From Madurella fahalii (taxonomy: Eukaryota > Ascomycota > Sordariomycetes > Sordariales), in the NCBI GenBank assembly GCA_029876055.1, contig CM056878.1, forward strand, positions 992,001 through 1,056,000: a DNA stretch of 64,000 bases. Reading direction: 5' to 3'. The notes beneath the pieces are model-generated. The model made no database searches. It was not told the origin of the DNA and worked only from the letters and a program-made list of their open reading frames with translations. The translations under genes and the position numbers were made by a program. Below, piece after piece: positions 21,941 through 34,615 of this stretch (its first letter is position 1; each line of letters opens with the position of its first letter).

Positions 21941-24900
21941 CTATGTCGGCAGGAGCTGCGGTGTATCGCTCGGCTCGGGTAAGTCCAGCGTCCCTGTGAT
22001 CCACGCCTTCCGTCGACCCCGAGAGCTGTCGGTAGCGTTGTGGTGGATTTGTAACCGGTGTCCAGAGGAAACCGAGAGGTATGTGGTGTCGCGAGAGGAA
22101 GCGAGGATGACGGGGAGAGGTAGCGGCGATGTCGGGGGCCCTGCGCCCGAAGTAGACGAGTTGGTTCCTAGAGGGCTGGGCGGACGGTGACAGAACCTTA
22201 GTGGGCCGTCCTCCAACAGCTCATTGCGTGGGTGTGGCTTCCCGTTCCTTTCGGCATGGACGTCTGGATGCGGGTGACTAGGAGATTCTGATGACGGTAT
22301 GACAAGCCTCTTATTTCGTTCCTCCCCCTTGTTTGGTGCTCTACAGAGATGCAACGAAGAAATTTTGGAGTCCCGAGCCAGTAGCAGTGGGTATAAATGG
22401 GTATAAATGGCACTATATCGTCTGATGTTTGGTACCGTGGAGCAGAACGAGCGAGGTGCGGGTGCCCAGAGCTATGGGGGGGAGGGGGCCGGCAGTAGGT
22501 TTATTACCTGCTGCCCCGTCTTGTCATCCAACTTAAAGCACTTGAGTGATTGCCCTAGTGCGAGACGACAGATCGTTCCTGAGCAGTGCGGAGCCAAAGT
22601 CACCTTGACCAACGACGGGTAGCATAATTTTGAGGATCTTATGCCATGGCCTGGCTGCCGGATATAGAAACAGGTACCCAGCCCTAGTTAATGATGCAAC
22701 GGGCAGGGCAGGGGGGCCATGACAGCCAGCAGCAGCCAGGGTCGATGGCAGAACAAATTGTCAAATCCGAGAACCCCGGCCGGCTTAACCAAAACGAGGA
22801 GGCTGGACAAGGCAGACCGTCCAAAGAGAGACGTGGCCTGGAAAACGCATGGAAGGATACAAAACGTCAAGCCGGATGGAGAATAAAATGTGAAACAGGC
22901 CCTTACCATGCAGTTGGAGAAGGGCATGACGGTTGCCAACTCCTGGGGTGCTGTCAGCGCGACACCCAGCCCACCCTCTGCAGCCACGGCACTTGGCTCG
23001 CAGCGAAGCTTGGTAACGACCCTTCGCCGCTGTTCCCATCCATCCATCCTCCGACGTGTGGGAGATGGGAAAACGGTGGGAAGGATGGGGCTGGGGGGGG
23101 TGGCCAAAGGGCCCGAGTGCGGCCTGCGGCAGACTCCCTGGGAAGTCCCCGGGCGAGTTCAGATTGGCAGGTCAGACAAGCAGGTGGTGAAGATGCTCGT
23201 AGGAGACGGGGTGCGAAGATACTTGCTCCGCAGCACCTGCCGCTAGGGCCGGATAGAAGGAGGGCTTGCCGGGGCCAGGCTCCCGTATGTACAGTACTCG
23301 GAGGTACTCTCAGACGGGACCATGGTTCCTTGCGCGAGAGGCTGCTAGGCGTTGGAATGATGTGGGCGGCGAGCGGAGAACTTGGTGGGATTTGGCCGCG
23401 TTGTCCGAAAGAAGGTATAATGCAACCAGGGTAGTTATATCAGACGCGAAAAAGAGATCGGTGCCCTGGCTCGCCATAGGGCGAAGGGACAAGAAGGTTG
23501 ACATGATTAGCTACCAGATTGCCGAACAGGGGAGGACAACAGGCAATACCAGACGGGCCCATGTCCCTGATCCTGTCGACCGGCAGGCCTTGATCCAACT
23601 CAGTTTGAATGCTTGATGTAACCCACACCCAGCGACGGGACTTGGCTCTCGACCTCTTTTGTCTAAGTGTAACGAGCTAACAACTGATGGCGGACTAGGG
23701 CTAGACCAGATACTCACAGGCGCGCGGGATGTACCACCTGAGCAGCCGGCGGGGGGAAATCCATGGTTCAACGGCATATCTCGTGTAGAGAAAGGCCGGT
23801 TTGCAGACAGGCTCATGGAGCATCGACGCGCCCTCATGGCGATCCACGCCGGGATGCGCGGGGGCCGACCAGGGAGCGCGTCGCTCAGCACTTGAACGAA
23901 TGTACCAGATGCGCGGCCATCCGTACATCGGTGACAGGGCTGCAGAGAACGAGCTGTCGGATCCAGTACAAGCGGTGCAAATCAACCTGAATATCGCGCC
24001 GCCGTGGGCCGCGAGAAGCGTGATTGAGCTGGGCCGCGTTCCGTGGTAGCGTGGCTTGAAGAGGTTAGGTAATCTCGGAGACTCCAAGATTATCTTAATG
24101 CTCACCCCTGTCATTCTACCCAGCCATGAGCAGCGCGCTGAGCAGGCAGAAGGAAAAAAAAACAAAAAGTAATATGCAGATTACAGCGACAGGAATGCCC
24201 TTCATCTCAGAGAAAAAAGTTGCAATAACTGCAAGCAACGCGTGGAAGGATTACGTGCGCCTTGGCACAAGGAACTTGCAGCCATGGCGCGACACCCCGT
24301 GAGACCATGGAGGCTCTGGCCAAGCTGCGCATGAAGGAAACGTGTTTCATTCGAACCTTGCAATTAAAGGGTGTGTTATGCTTCGGCGAAAGGCAAGATT
24401 GAGGTGATCTTGGACTTCTAGAAAGCTGCAAGCTCCTTCTAGCTGCACGACTAGGGTTGGACAGGGCCGGGAGCCCCTGGGCTGAGCCTCAAGGTCGGTG
24501 GACATCAGAGCTCAGAAGAGCATCCGACGGGACCTGGCGCAACCCGGTCTTTGGTTCGCTGATCATCATCATAGAGAATTTGAAAGCCGAAGGCAGACAC
24601 GGTGTCTTCGCAGTAGCAGCTGACAGAGTTATGCAGACGAGTGCCAGTACCTGTCGGACTCGAGAAATCTGCGGTTAGGAGTTCTTGAAGTTGGACTGCC
24701 TGGAGTGTTGATCTTTGGAAGCCGCTAATGGCCCCACACGTCACCCACCGCGCGAGATCCTGCTTTGCAGCCAATAAATTCCGATTGCAGAGAAGTGCAG
24801 CTATACTGCTTCCTCCGTGTTAAGATATTGTAGGTACAGTACTTCGCGCCTCACGATGAAATACGTATATTTCAAAAGATTAATGAGGGCAGAAAGCGAT

Positions 24901-26959
24901 GGGGATCGAAAGGTCTGGGGTCTTGAGATGTCAGGGACGGAGCAATTGACGAGAATGCCCCTCTCCATCGCGGTGGATGCCAATCCGGGGGCTTGAAAAA
25001 GAGGGTGTCGAACCAGCGGGGCCCCAGACACACTTCCACGGCTGGGTCCCGGGAGACAGGGGGGTCATGTGGAACACTGGGAATCATCAGATGAAAACAG
25101 CCTCACTTGCTTTGTACTCCTGGTGGATGCATCGAATACGGGACACACACCCGCGAAAATGATAGAGGAGCAGCCAAAATGCCTCCCTTTTTCTTGACAC
25201 CTCCGTGGCGCCCAGCCGCTACTTCTTCAGAGTTCGGGCTAGCTTCCGAGACTCCTGATCAGCGTTTTGACTCGGCCGGGGGACTGTGGAGGTGTTCTGT
25301 GCAACATCGCTCCGGATCGGGCTTGCCGTTGCCAAGGGGCTAGCCTCCCGAGACATGGGCAGGATCTCGAGAGGGAAGGGGGGCGAAGAAGAACCAACGA
25401 GCTGAACAACCTAACCCACGGCGGAGATTTGACAGATTCATGCTAGGTACCAAGGCCGCTAGTGCTGAGCCTACCTACAAACGCCTGGCCAACGCTCCAA
25501 TCCAGCTGGAAGTTGAGCAACACCTGCGCCCAGAATAGACAAGAGCACTGGCCATTGATTCGGAGAATGGAGTCGCGGACTTTTTTCCCCCTGCAAGGGC
25601 ATCTTGGCATGCGTCGCCCCGAATTCCATGTGAGGGACCATGCAATCCGACTTCCGACATCCGATGCTCGAGAATTGAGGTTCAGTAGACGCCTTGGCCA
25701 GGCGGTGCCGAGATCGACGTCTAGCATCCAGCAGTAGCTTGACTCCAACAACTGCAGTGGCCTAAAAGGGAAGATGAGCTGACCGAACGCATGAACGCAT
25801 TGAACGCAATCTCTCGCGATCATCGTGTCCAATTGCTGAATCATACCTGACCTATCTCCTAACGTCCCAACTCCCAAGCAAGTTCTCGCCTCGCCCTTTC
25901 GGCTCGAGCCGCATGCGTCTCGGTTCCCAGCTCGTTGGTTGTTCCCGCGTGCGATCGCCCTCGTCCCGGAGGGCCTGCAGGCTGCATCTCTCGTCCCAGC
26001 TGTCGGACGGGAACAGGAAGTCCCAATCTAGAAAGGTTCCTATATCTGTACGGGCCACGGCTCTCTCGAGCCATGAGGGAGCACAAGCGAGTCCCCTGGA
26101 TAACCGGCAGAATATTCAAGCTTGACTATAGGCTCTTTACGCAGTATGCCCTGACGACCTAGGACACGATGGAGGCACCTCGAAGGGAGAGGGCTCCGCC
26201 TAGTGTCATAAAAATTGATGGGGAAATTTACGCAGGAAATGGCTCTCCATCACTACACTACTACTATAACATTGAAATGCCTAACGTTGGTGACCCTGTT
26301 AAGTATAAGCGAAGGTGCTGTCCTTCGCGCACTTCGTATGTCGAGGCTCGTAGTGTATTCATCGTCGATGCAGAACTTCAATGTATTGAGCTGGTGCAGG
26401 CCGATTGCGTCATGTCGGTGGGAATGGACTGCATATGCGCAAAGCTCGTCCGAGTTGCGGCCAGGAGAGGGAACAATGCTGATGAGTACTGACCTAGTAG
26501 CGCTTGGACACAGCTACCAGCGTTTGCGGCCGCGAATCAGCTCATGTGGAGATATAATGCACTTGCGAGACTTAACTTGCTTTCTTGTGTGCGACAAAAG
26601 CAGCGGAAGTGTTAGAGTCACCTCGTGATGCCCAGGCTGCAACACTTAGAATCACGTGAGACCGTGCCGAACGCCACCTCATGGGTCGCGACTTCGCAGC
26701 TCGAGGTGCGTCATCTCTCTGGGTTCGCCATATTGAAATCGTTATCCTTGCAACCTTTTCTATCCCGCTCCTCGTTTCTCTGCCGAGAGTCCAATAGATT
26801 CATCGTGATTACATTTTTAATGATTTTCTTTATTTCAGTCAATGAGAATGCGACATTCATAACCCTACTGCCGGAATTCTTCACTAGACGTGCCTTTGTC
26901 CGCACGCTTACTCAATCCACACTTCCGCTTCCTTACCCTCCCCGTCCGCACGGCGCACC
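21941..26959. other. 5 kb region between the Myb gene and RAD26
   Basis: The region is divergent, so it holds both promoters and probably the Myb gene's leader (see the candidate exon at 22907-22927). A doubled TATAAAT lies at 22392-22408. Open frames of 100-250 codons exist at 22691-23434 and 26169-26628, but their composition is not convincing and none matches a known family. I saw no RNA gene or mobile element. Confidence 0.5.
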
Positions 26960-29900
26960 ATGGTATCCTCACCCGGAAACTCCGCTATGCAGCCCGGTTC
27001 CGAGACGCTTGCGCCTTCCGGGGGGTCGTCCGAGGAACGGACCCACGACGCCGATTCCACCTCTCTTGGTGATGCAGCTCCAACTCCAACCGCCGATGAG
27101 GCCGTAACACAACTCGACGAAGCACTCGCACTCAAGATCTTGACCGAAAATGTCCGAGACCAAGATGATCTCGAACGAGATATCACTCTCCAAGCGAGTC
27201 GTGCCTTGATCGAAGCCGAAGATAAACGGGACCAGAAGCGCATTGAGAAGGCCGAGTTGTCGAAGTCGAGACTCGAGAGCCAGCGGGACACCCAACGGCG
27301 CAAGCTTCACACCACCCATGGCAACCCCGCCGCGAGACTGCGTATACAGCGAGAAATCGCACGCATTGAGGCGGAAATCGAGATTTGCGACAAGGACATT
27401 GCCGACTTCAACGCTCGTATTGAGCAGCGGAATCAGGAAGGCGCCGCAGACGCCGTGCCCTCCGCTGTCGGCGGGAGGCTCCCCAATGAGACACAACGTG
27501 AATACCTCATTCGGACGGGGAAGATCACCCCTTTCGCAACCTTCGGGGGCCCCCGGCCCGACGGTGTAGAAGGAGAGCTTGCCAATGCCATCATAGATGC
27601 CGAGGACGAGGCCATTGCCGAAGAACTAGAAGAGCAGACTGGGGATGGCCCTCGGTCGCACCAGAACCTGAGGCTGCCTGGCTTTGCTGAGGACACAGAG
27701 TCTCTCAGTTCCGCCGTGGAGTCCGAGTTCTCCCTACGTCCGCGTAAGAAACGCAAGGTACAACCAGCTGCCGCTTCCGACGACGACTTTGCGCCCGTCG
27801 AGTCTACATCAGAAGCGGCCACCCCTGAATCGTATGCCTCTGATGACTTCGATATGACTGATACCACCCCGAAGCGGAAGCGGGGGGGCACTGCCTTGGA
27901 GAGCGATGGCAAGGTCGATCTAAGTAACATAGACGACGGCAACGAAGCCGTCTACCAGAGGAGACTGAAAGACTGGGTGGAGCGAAGGAGTCGAGCGAGG
28001 CGCCGTCATCAGGAGAGACTGGGCCAGCCGGTTGACGATGGGGCGGACGGTGTGGAGGAGTGGTTCAAGCCCTCTCCCGATCAGCCCGACCATGAGTTTG
28101 AGAACGGGCTGAGGCTTCCAGGTGACATCTACCCGTCTCTGTTTGACTATCAAAAGACGGGCGTGCAATGGTTAGCAGAGCTGTATGCCCAGCAGGTTGG
28201 TGGCATCATCGGCGATGAAATGGGTCTGGGAAAAACAGGTTTGTGTAGCCGTCGCCTTCTCCGAGTTCTGCAACTTGAAACTCACTAGCGTCTAGTCCAG
28301 CTGATATCGTTCGTTGCTGCCTTGCATTACAGCAAGATGCTCAACAAGCCCGTCATTGTTGTCGCCCCAGCCACCGTCCTACGCCAATGGGTAAATGAGT
28401 TCCATCGCTGGTGGCCGCCGTTTCGCGTCTCCATTCTGCATTCATCCGGAAGCGGCATGTTCAATGTCCGCGATGAGGGCAAGATCGAGGACGATGTGGA
28501 TGACTGGGATAAGAAGCAAACACCCAGCAAATCCAGCAAAGCGGCCAAGCGGATTGTCGACAGAGTGGTAAAGCACGGCCATGTGCTTGTGACCACATAT
28601 GCCGGTCTTCAGACCTATGGAGACGTTTTGATCCCCGTTGACTGGGGCTACGCTGTCCTTGACGAAGGCCACAAAATCCGGAATCCGAACACGGCCATCA
28701 CGATTTACTGCAAAGAGCTCCGCACGCCCAACCGGGTCATTCTGTCCGGCACTCCAATGCAGAACAATCTGACCGAACTATGGTCTTTATTTGACTTTAT
28801 CTACCCTATGCGCCTGGGAACGCTGGTCTCTTTCCGCAGCCAGTTTGAAATTCCGATCAGGCTCGGAGGCTATGCGAATGCCACGAATCTACAAATCATG
28901 ACTGCACAGAAATGTGCAGAAACCCTCAAGGAGACCATCAGCCCCTTTCTCCTCCAGCGCTTCAAGGTTGATGTCGCTGCTGACCTCCCAAAAAAGAGCG
29001 AGCAGGTACTCTTCTGCAAGCTTACCAAGCCGCAACGGGAAGCATATGAATTGTTTCTTATGTCTGGAGATATGGCCTCGATCCTCAACGGGAAACGCCA
29101 GTCCCTGTATGGCATCGACATTCTTCGCAAGATTTGCAACCACCCCGATCTGCTGGATCCAATGCTGAAGACCAAGCCTGGCTACACATGGGGCAGCGCC
29201 AGCAAGTCCGGGAAGATGGCGGTTGTCCAGTCACTGCTCCCCATGTGGAAGCGCCTGGGACACAAGACGTTACTGTTCTGCCAGGGCATTCAGATGTTGG
29301 ACATTATTGAAGCCTTTGTCCGTAGGCAGGACAATATCAAGTACCTCCGTATGGATGGCAAGACGCCAGTCAAGCAACGGCAGACTCTGGTCGATCAGTT
29401 TAACAGAGATGCCGGGTTCGACCTATTTCTACTGACAACGAAGGTTGGTGGGCTGGGCGTCAATCTGACATCAGCCAACAGAGTCATCATCTTCGATCCG
29501 GATTGGAATCCTTCCACCGACGTTCAGGCGAGAGAACGAGCATGGAGACTTGGCCAGAAGCGGGAAGTCACCATATACCGGCTAATGACCGCCGGAACGA
29601 TCGAAGAAAAGATTTACCACCGTCAGATCTTTAAGCAGTTCCTCTCGAACAAGGTGCTTAAGGATCCGAAACAGCGGGCATCATTCAACCTCCACGACTT
29701 GCACGATCTGTTCAGTCTCAGCTCTTACGAGGACGGAATGACGGAAACGAGCGAGATGTTCAAAGGCGGCGATATCAAGAACTTTAGGTCCTCTGGGCCG
29801 AAGGAGCTCATCCTACCCGGAAACGAACCCATTCCTCTCCCGCCGCCACAAGCCAGGATCGCCCAGAAGGCCGAATCCAACGCCACGGACGAGAAGGATG

Positions 29901-30559
29901 GCGACATCCGGCACATTGACGGAGTAGCAGGCCTTGAAACGTATGAAGATGATTCCGGCCCGCCGGCGAGCGAGGAGGATCGGCTCATGGAGGGTATTTT
30001 TGCTCGGTCTGGGGTTCACAGCACGTTAGAACACGACGAAATCATCAACGGCAAGAAAACGGTCAAGGCTGACCCCAAGATCCTCCAGCAGGAGGCTAAC
30101 CGGATAGCTGCGCAGGCGGCCCTCAGTCTTCGACGCGCAGGTGAGCAAGCCCGCACCGTACCCATCGGTACTGTTACCTGGACTGGCGAAGTCGGAGAAG
30201 CTGGCCGCCCTACGAACGTCCGGCGCGGGCGCGGCGGGCCGAGCTCTGCACACATATTGGCTGGTGTCGCCGGCCGGCAGGGTCTTAACTCAGGCAGTGC
30301 GAGCAGTTCAAGATCGGGGACACCGGGCGTGGTGAACCAAAATCTTATGGCGAAGGATTTTGAGAAAATGATTCCGGCGTTTATTAAGCGGCATGGCGGA
30401 AAGGTGCCGTCTAAGCTACTGGTTGATCACTTCAACCAGTACTGTACCGGTTCCAGACAGGCGGATGAGTTCAAGGCGGCGCTGGGGAAGGTGGCGAAGA
30501 TGGAGAAGCGGGGATCGAGTATGCGGGCGGTCTGGAGTCTTAAGCCCGGGTACCAGTGA
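26960..30559 (+). CDS. RAD26: SWI/SNF-family ATPase of transcription-coupled repair, RAD26/CSB-like
   Basis: Exons 26960-28238 and 28296-30559, joined by a 57-nt intron with donor GTTTGT and acceptor TAG, give 1,180 residues. Rad26/CSB is a DNA-dependent ATPase that engages stalled RNA polymerase II and starts nucleotide excision repair on the transcribed strand. The N-terminus is charged and helical, then LFDYQKTGVQWLAELYAQQVG. Helicase motif I is DEMGLGKT (about residues 419-426), split by the intron. Motif II is DEGH (about 549-552), motif III SGTPMQNNLTELWSLFDF, and motifs V/VI lie in TKVGGLGVNLTSANRVI and QARERAWRLGQKREVTIYRL. The C-terminus FEKMIPAFIKRHGGKVPSKLLVDHF resembles the winged-helix or ubiquitin-binding tail region of this family. 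DEGH rather than DEAH is usual for ERCC6/Rad26. The ATG at 26960 sits in a good CACCATGG context. Confidence 0.95.
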
Positions 30560-31524
30560 TGAATTCACATCCAGAGTGTGTCCTGCCTCTGCAAAGGCTT
30601 TCTCTCTGGGCGAAAGAAGATGGGAATGTTAGACTATATACCACATGCCCACGAATTCCAGTGTGTGCTTCCCCGGAGCCACAAATCGTAGATCGCTATG
30701 AATAAACGAAGGGATGATAATGAGATCGAATTCGTGAAACCGTATGGTGCATGTTGTTGCATCGAGGTCCCGCGCGGTAATGGAGTACACCGAGCAGTGG
30801 AACTCTTGCTATTATTATCACACCCGACTATCCCGACGCCCTATAGACCGTACCAGCAGTCGACGATATGGTGATGCCCGGTCTCTTCTTGATAAAGCAC
30901 TTTTTCTTTTTTTCTTTTTTTCTTCTTTTTGTCAGAGGAACGAGAAAAAGAAACAGGATAATATCACAGGGGCAATGAGTACTTCTCCCCTTTTGAGCAT
31001 TGATGGCTATGTGATGAGACCAAACTAGCGAATGCTGGTGATGTATTGTTGTTGGCACGTAGACCCCTGGCCGCCATCACCAGCGCGCGGATGGATGTAC
31101 TGTACGGGAAGTTCTCGGCCAAAATCACCGCGCGGTTAAGGAGCCTCAACTAAACAAGCGGCGAAATATAACGGGGCTTGCATGATTGATAATAGCTTAC
31201 GAGATCTGCGGGTGCGAGCCAATAAGGGGCGTTCTAGACACGAAATAGGCATGTCACTACATAAATCGGTCCCTGCGCCCCGGGATGCTTGCCTGAGACA
31301 TCCCAATGGAGCAAGTATATCTTGGATCGTCCTGTTAACCTTTTCCATGACATTTCTGCAACTCCTAGCTCATCTTCATGCAGGTCATTCACCGTTCAAC
31401 CACCACAACAAGGTTATTCTCAAAGCTCTATTTGTTGTGATATAAGACTTAGTAAGAATACAGTACGGGCGCTTTGACAACGTCAGCGCAATCTATATCA
31501 CAACGCGAGTCAAACGCAAGAGCC
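30560..31524. other. Intergenic region between RAD26 and the hemerythrin-like gene
   Basis: The two genes are on the same strand. A T-rich tract occurs near 30900-30940. This stretch should contain the RAD26 terminator and the promoter of the next gene. I see no coding sequence. Confidence 0.5.
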
Positions 31525-32454
31525 ATGGCTGAAGCCAGAGCAAATGAGTGCGCAGGTCCTGCGGATGCTGAATCTTCAACCGCAGAATCCAGACCGGACA
31601 ACAGCTTGGTGGCCCCGGGAAACAAGGGGTGTGATACCGGGGCCGGTTCTGACTCCGTGTCCATTCCCGGCGGTGGTTCCGAGCCTGGTGCCGGCTCCGC
31701 ATCCGGCCCTCATCCCGAGACCGCACCGGAACCGGAACCGGAACCGACCCTACCGCCGCTCACCCCGCAAGAATTCCGCATCTACAACCGTCTAGCCGAG
31801 CAAATGGACTACTTTGTATATATCCCCTTCCCCTTATCAATTTCCTCTTCCACCTCTCCTACCTCATCACTTACCAACAAAATGAAACCTTTTTGTTTGG
31901 TTTTTTAAAAAATTTAGCATGAACATTTCCGCAAAACCTTCCGCCTCCTCCACCAAGCTTGCATCACAGGCCGCCGGCCCCAGAACCTCACCCTCAAACA
32001 GTTCCTCGACCAGGGCCTCAACCTCGTCCACTACTTGTCCACCCACCACACCATCGAGGAGACACACCTGTACCCCCTCCTGGCGCGGAAGATGCCCGAG
32101 TTCCGCGCCGCCTCTCACCACCACCACCAGTACCACGGGGGACCGAGCTCCAGCCGCGGCAGGGCGGCTGGGAGCGGGACGGAGCAGCGGCAGACGAAGA
32201 AAGGAGGTCCCGAGGGAGATTGCGAGCTGCTCCGCCAGCACAGAGAGATCCATCGGGGCATGGACGAGTTCGAGGCGTATCTCCGGCGGTGCAAGAACAG
32301 GGAGTGCGAGCTGGAGCTGTCGGTGCTCAAGGAGAAGATGGACTCGTGGGCGGAGGTGCTGCTGCGGCATCTGGATCAGGAGGTGAGGGACCTGGGGGCG
32401 GAGAATATGAGGCGGTATTGGACGCTGGAGGAGATGAGGGCGTTTCCTATTTAG
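31525..32454 (+). CDS. Hemerythrin-like (HHE) cation-binding domain protein
   Basis: Exons 31525-31815 and 31918-32454 give 275 residues; the 102-nt intron has donor GTATAT and acceptor TTTAG. The first 85 or so residues are low-complexity Ala/Glu/Pro/Ser with a PEPEPEP stretch. The rest is a four-helix hemerythrin-type domain whose His/Glu ligands are spread over the expected helices: QMDYFHEHFRKTF, STHHTIEETHLYPLL, LLRQHREIHRGMDEFEAYL and LLRHLDQEVRDL. Such domains bind a di-iron or similar centre; in fungi their roles are mostly unknown. A His- and Gly-rich loop (SHHHHQYHGG...) sits between helices 2 and 3. The start is the first ATG in frame. The domain call is secure; function is not. 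Confidence 0.88.
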
Positions 32455-33139
32455 AGCCAGGGGGCCGGGCAGGATGATTTGGGAGGTAAGGAGGTGGGGT
32501 ATGAGGGTTCGTTGTGTATCCTGGAGGAGTCTCCTCTTGGGCTTGCAGGGAACATCTGTTTTCCTGCTCTAGGTCGGGTTAGGGCTGGACGACACAACAG
32601 ACCAAGTTGGATGGTACTGTGAGACGCGTCGTACGATCGGAAATGACACTCTCGTATACTAAAATACTCTCATGGTTTGCCGTATCTGGGAGGCCGCTGT
32701 CTGTTTCGGGAAGGCGATAGAGGAGGCCAGTGTCAGAAGGGGCTGAGCTAGTAACGGGAACACGACTTTGGCCGAGATTATTCTCCCTGCGCACCTTATA
32801 TGAGACCGTGATGCTGCAATACCATTACCGACGCTACTCGTTAAGCCCTAACCTCCTCCTGTATTCTATTCTTACACAAAATAGCCGTACACAAACCGCG
32901 TCCTCTCCAGTTCTTTGGACATCCAGTCCCAACTCTACGGGTGCCTTGCGTGGTGCTTCATCCCGCTGTGCAAGGCCACCTGAACTCTATCAAGGCGTGA
33001 GATCATTAGGTGGTGACACTGGGGTATCATTGCGTGTAGAGCCCAACAAACTAACAAACATGACTACCGCGAGTGACCGCTCAAGGCAGGATGCCGTTCT
33101 AACTCCCTCGAAACATCCAGAGCTGTTGCCTGTCCAATT
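32455..33139. other. Convergent spacer downstream of the hemerythrin-like gene
   Basis: This spacer holds the 3' ends of the hemerythrin-like gene (plus) and the cysteine-motif gene (minus). Only short frames are present, none recognisable. Confidence 0.5.
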
Positions 33140-34615
33140 TTAGCAAGACCCTTCCCCGTGAAGCACCGACCCATCTATACCCGGAGTAACGTGCGCCAAC
33201 ATATCGGCAGCGCCAGACTCGACTGCTTCCTCGCTCAATGCAATACCGAAGATGGCATCAGCTGTGTTAACGCTTTGGTAACTTTCTCCCTCGATGGTTC
33301 CCGTGGCCGCAAAAAAAAAGCTTCTCTTCCGCATTCTCGTCAGGGAGGGGCGTGTAGCAGGCCCGTGTATAATCCGAGTCGTCGCCAGGGAAGGGAATAT
33401 TGTTGTTGTACGTCTCTTCAGGTAACGGAGAAAGCCTTTGTGCCGCTGTGGGAGCACCGTCCCCAGCGTATTCAACGGCCGATTCGCGTCCGTTGTGAAG
33501 TACAGCCAGTCTACTGGAGGCTGCATATGGCCCGGCCGTTCTGGCGAGGGTGGCTCTCGGTTGACGAACAGTGACTGAGGAGATCCGCGGACCAAAATGA
33601 ATTGCTCTCTGGGCGTAAGCTTGCGGTCTCAATGCCTGGGGCTCGAAATGCGCTGGCGCTCTTGCCTTGTGATTTCGAGGCTGGCCGGGGTTAGAGATGA
33701 TGAGCCTTCAGAAAATAATTCGGAGTTCTTACCAGAGGAACAGGTCGGTATCCGATATCCTTGACTACATCGGCATTTGCGTACGGCCTGCTCCCCCTGT
33801 ATTCAAACGAAAACCCGACTGCTACAGTTGGCGGTATGTCCCCGTTTAGGACGCCGTTCAGGCTCACCCAGGATTTGTCGCTGCTGGGACTGTGGCAACG
33901 GTGGCAGGTCTTGTACCGGCACTCAAATTTCGAGTTAGGTACCCACGGCCTGCTGTCGTTAGGGTATTTCTGTCTGGCGTAATAGAATATTGGATGCTCA
34001 GTGAGGCTCCGTTCGTAATATATCGCTTCGTGAACCTACAGACGAAATGAGTAGGCAGTCACGGAAAATAATAGCAAAAGACGCACGCTATCCCGCTGCA
34101 AGAGCAACAAATTGAGCTGTTGAGGTGTGTATGAGCACATCTGCTCCGTAGACATCTCGTTGAGGAGGCTGTACTTCTCGCTCCGTGCGTCCGCGCCGAA
34201 CTTGCCCAATGTCATCTCCTCGGCAAAATGCGCTCCAAGGTTATCAAAGGCAACCCACGGTCAAGTCAGCGAGATTCTGTAGAGATTGGCATATCCCACT
34301 CACCGAAAATCCCTTGGATTTCGCGTCCATGATGAGAGGGTCTCTGTCCACGGTGCACCGATAGAGGAATCCGAACGGGCACCATCGTTTGCAGGACTCG
34401 CACCTGAACATCTCCTGGTAGAGGCTCGACATAGTGGAATGGCTACATCTCGGTTCCCAAGGGGAGTATGGAGGTTGAGGTGGGTGGGTGTTAAAGGTAG
34501 ACAGCGGAACGGGCAGAGGGCCGTTGGACTGTGGTTCTTCAAGGCCTGGTGGCCTGTAAGCCTCAGCGACGTGCCTCGGATAGCTGCCGGAGGGGTTTGG
34601 GATCCCTGTGTCCAT
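33140..34615 (-). CDS. Uncharacterised fungal cysteine-motif protein (frame break at a T9 run)
   Basis: I do not know a function. Proposed exons: 34615-34304, 34218-34087, 34035-33733 and 33680-33140. Two cysteine clusters stand out: FRCESCKRWCPFGFLYRCTVDRDPL and, 130 residues on, FECRYKTCHRCHSPSSDKSW followed by VSLNGVLNGDIPPTVAVGF. Their arrangement suggests a metal-binding fold. I recall this pattern in unnamed Pezizomycotina proteins. Introns 2 and 3 are clear. Intron 1 is ambiguous: GTGAGT is a good donor, but the frame only works with a GAG acceptor at 34221-34219. The acidic last exon changes frame at nine consecutive T (plus strand A9 at 33311-33319). Removing one T gives the continuation GIALSEEAVESGAADMLAHV and a stop at 33140; as written, the frame stops at 33267. 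I think the T run is miscounted. The start is the first in-frame ATG; an upstream exon is possible. Confidence 0.72.

Noticed and set aside
22691..23434. 247-codon frame on plus strand
   Set aside because: The composition resembles random GC-rich translation, there is no known motif, and it overlaps the candidate Myb first exon on the other strand.
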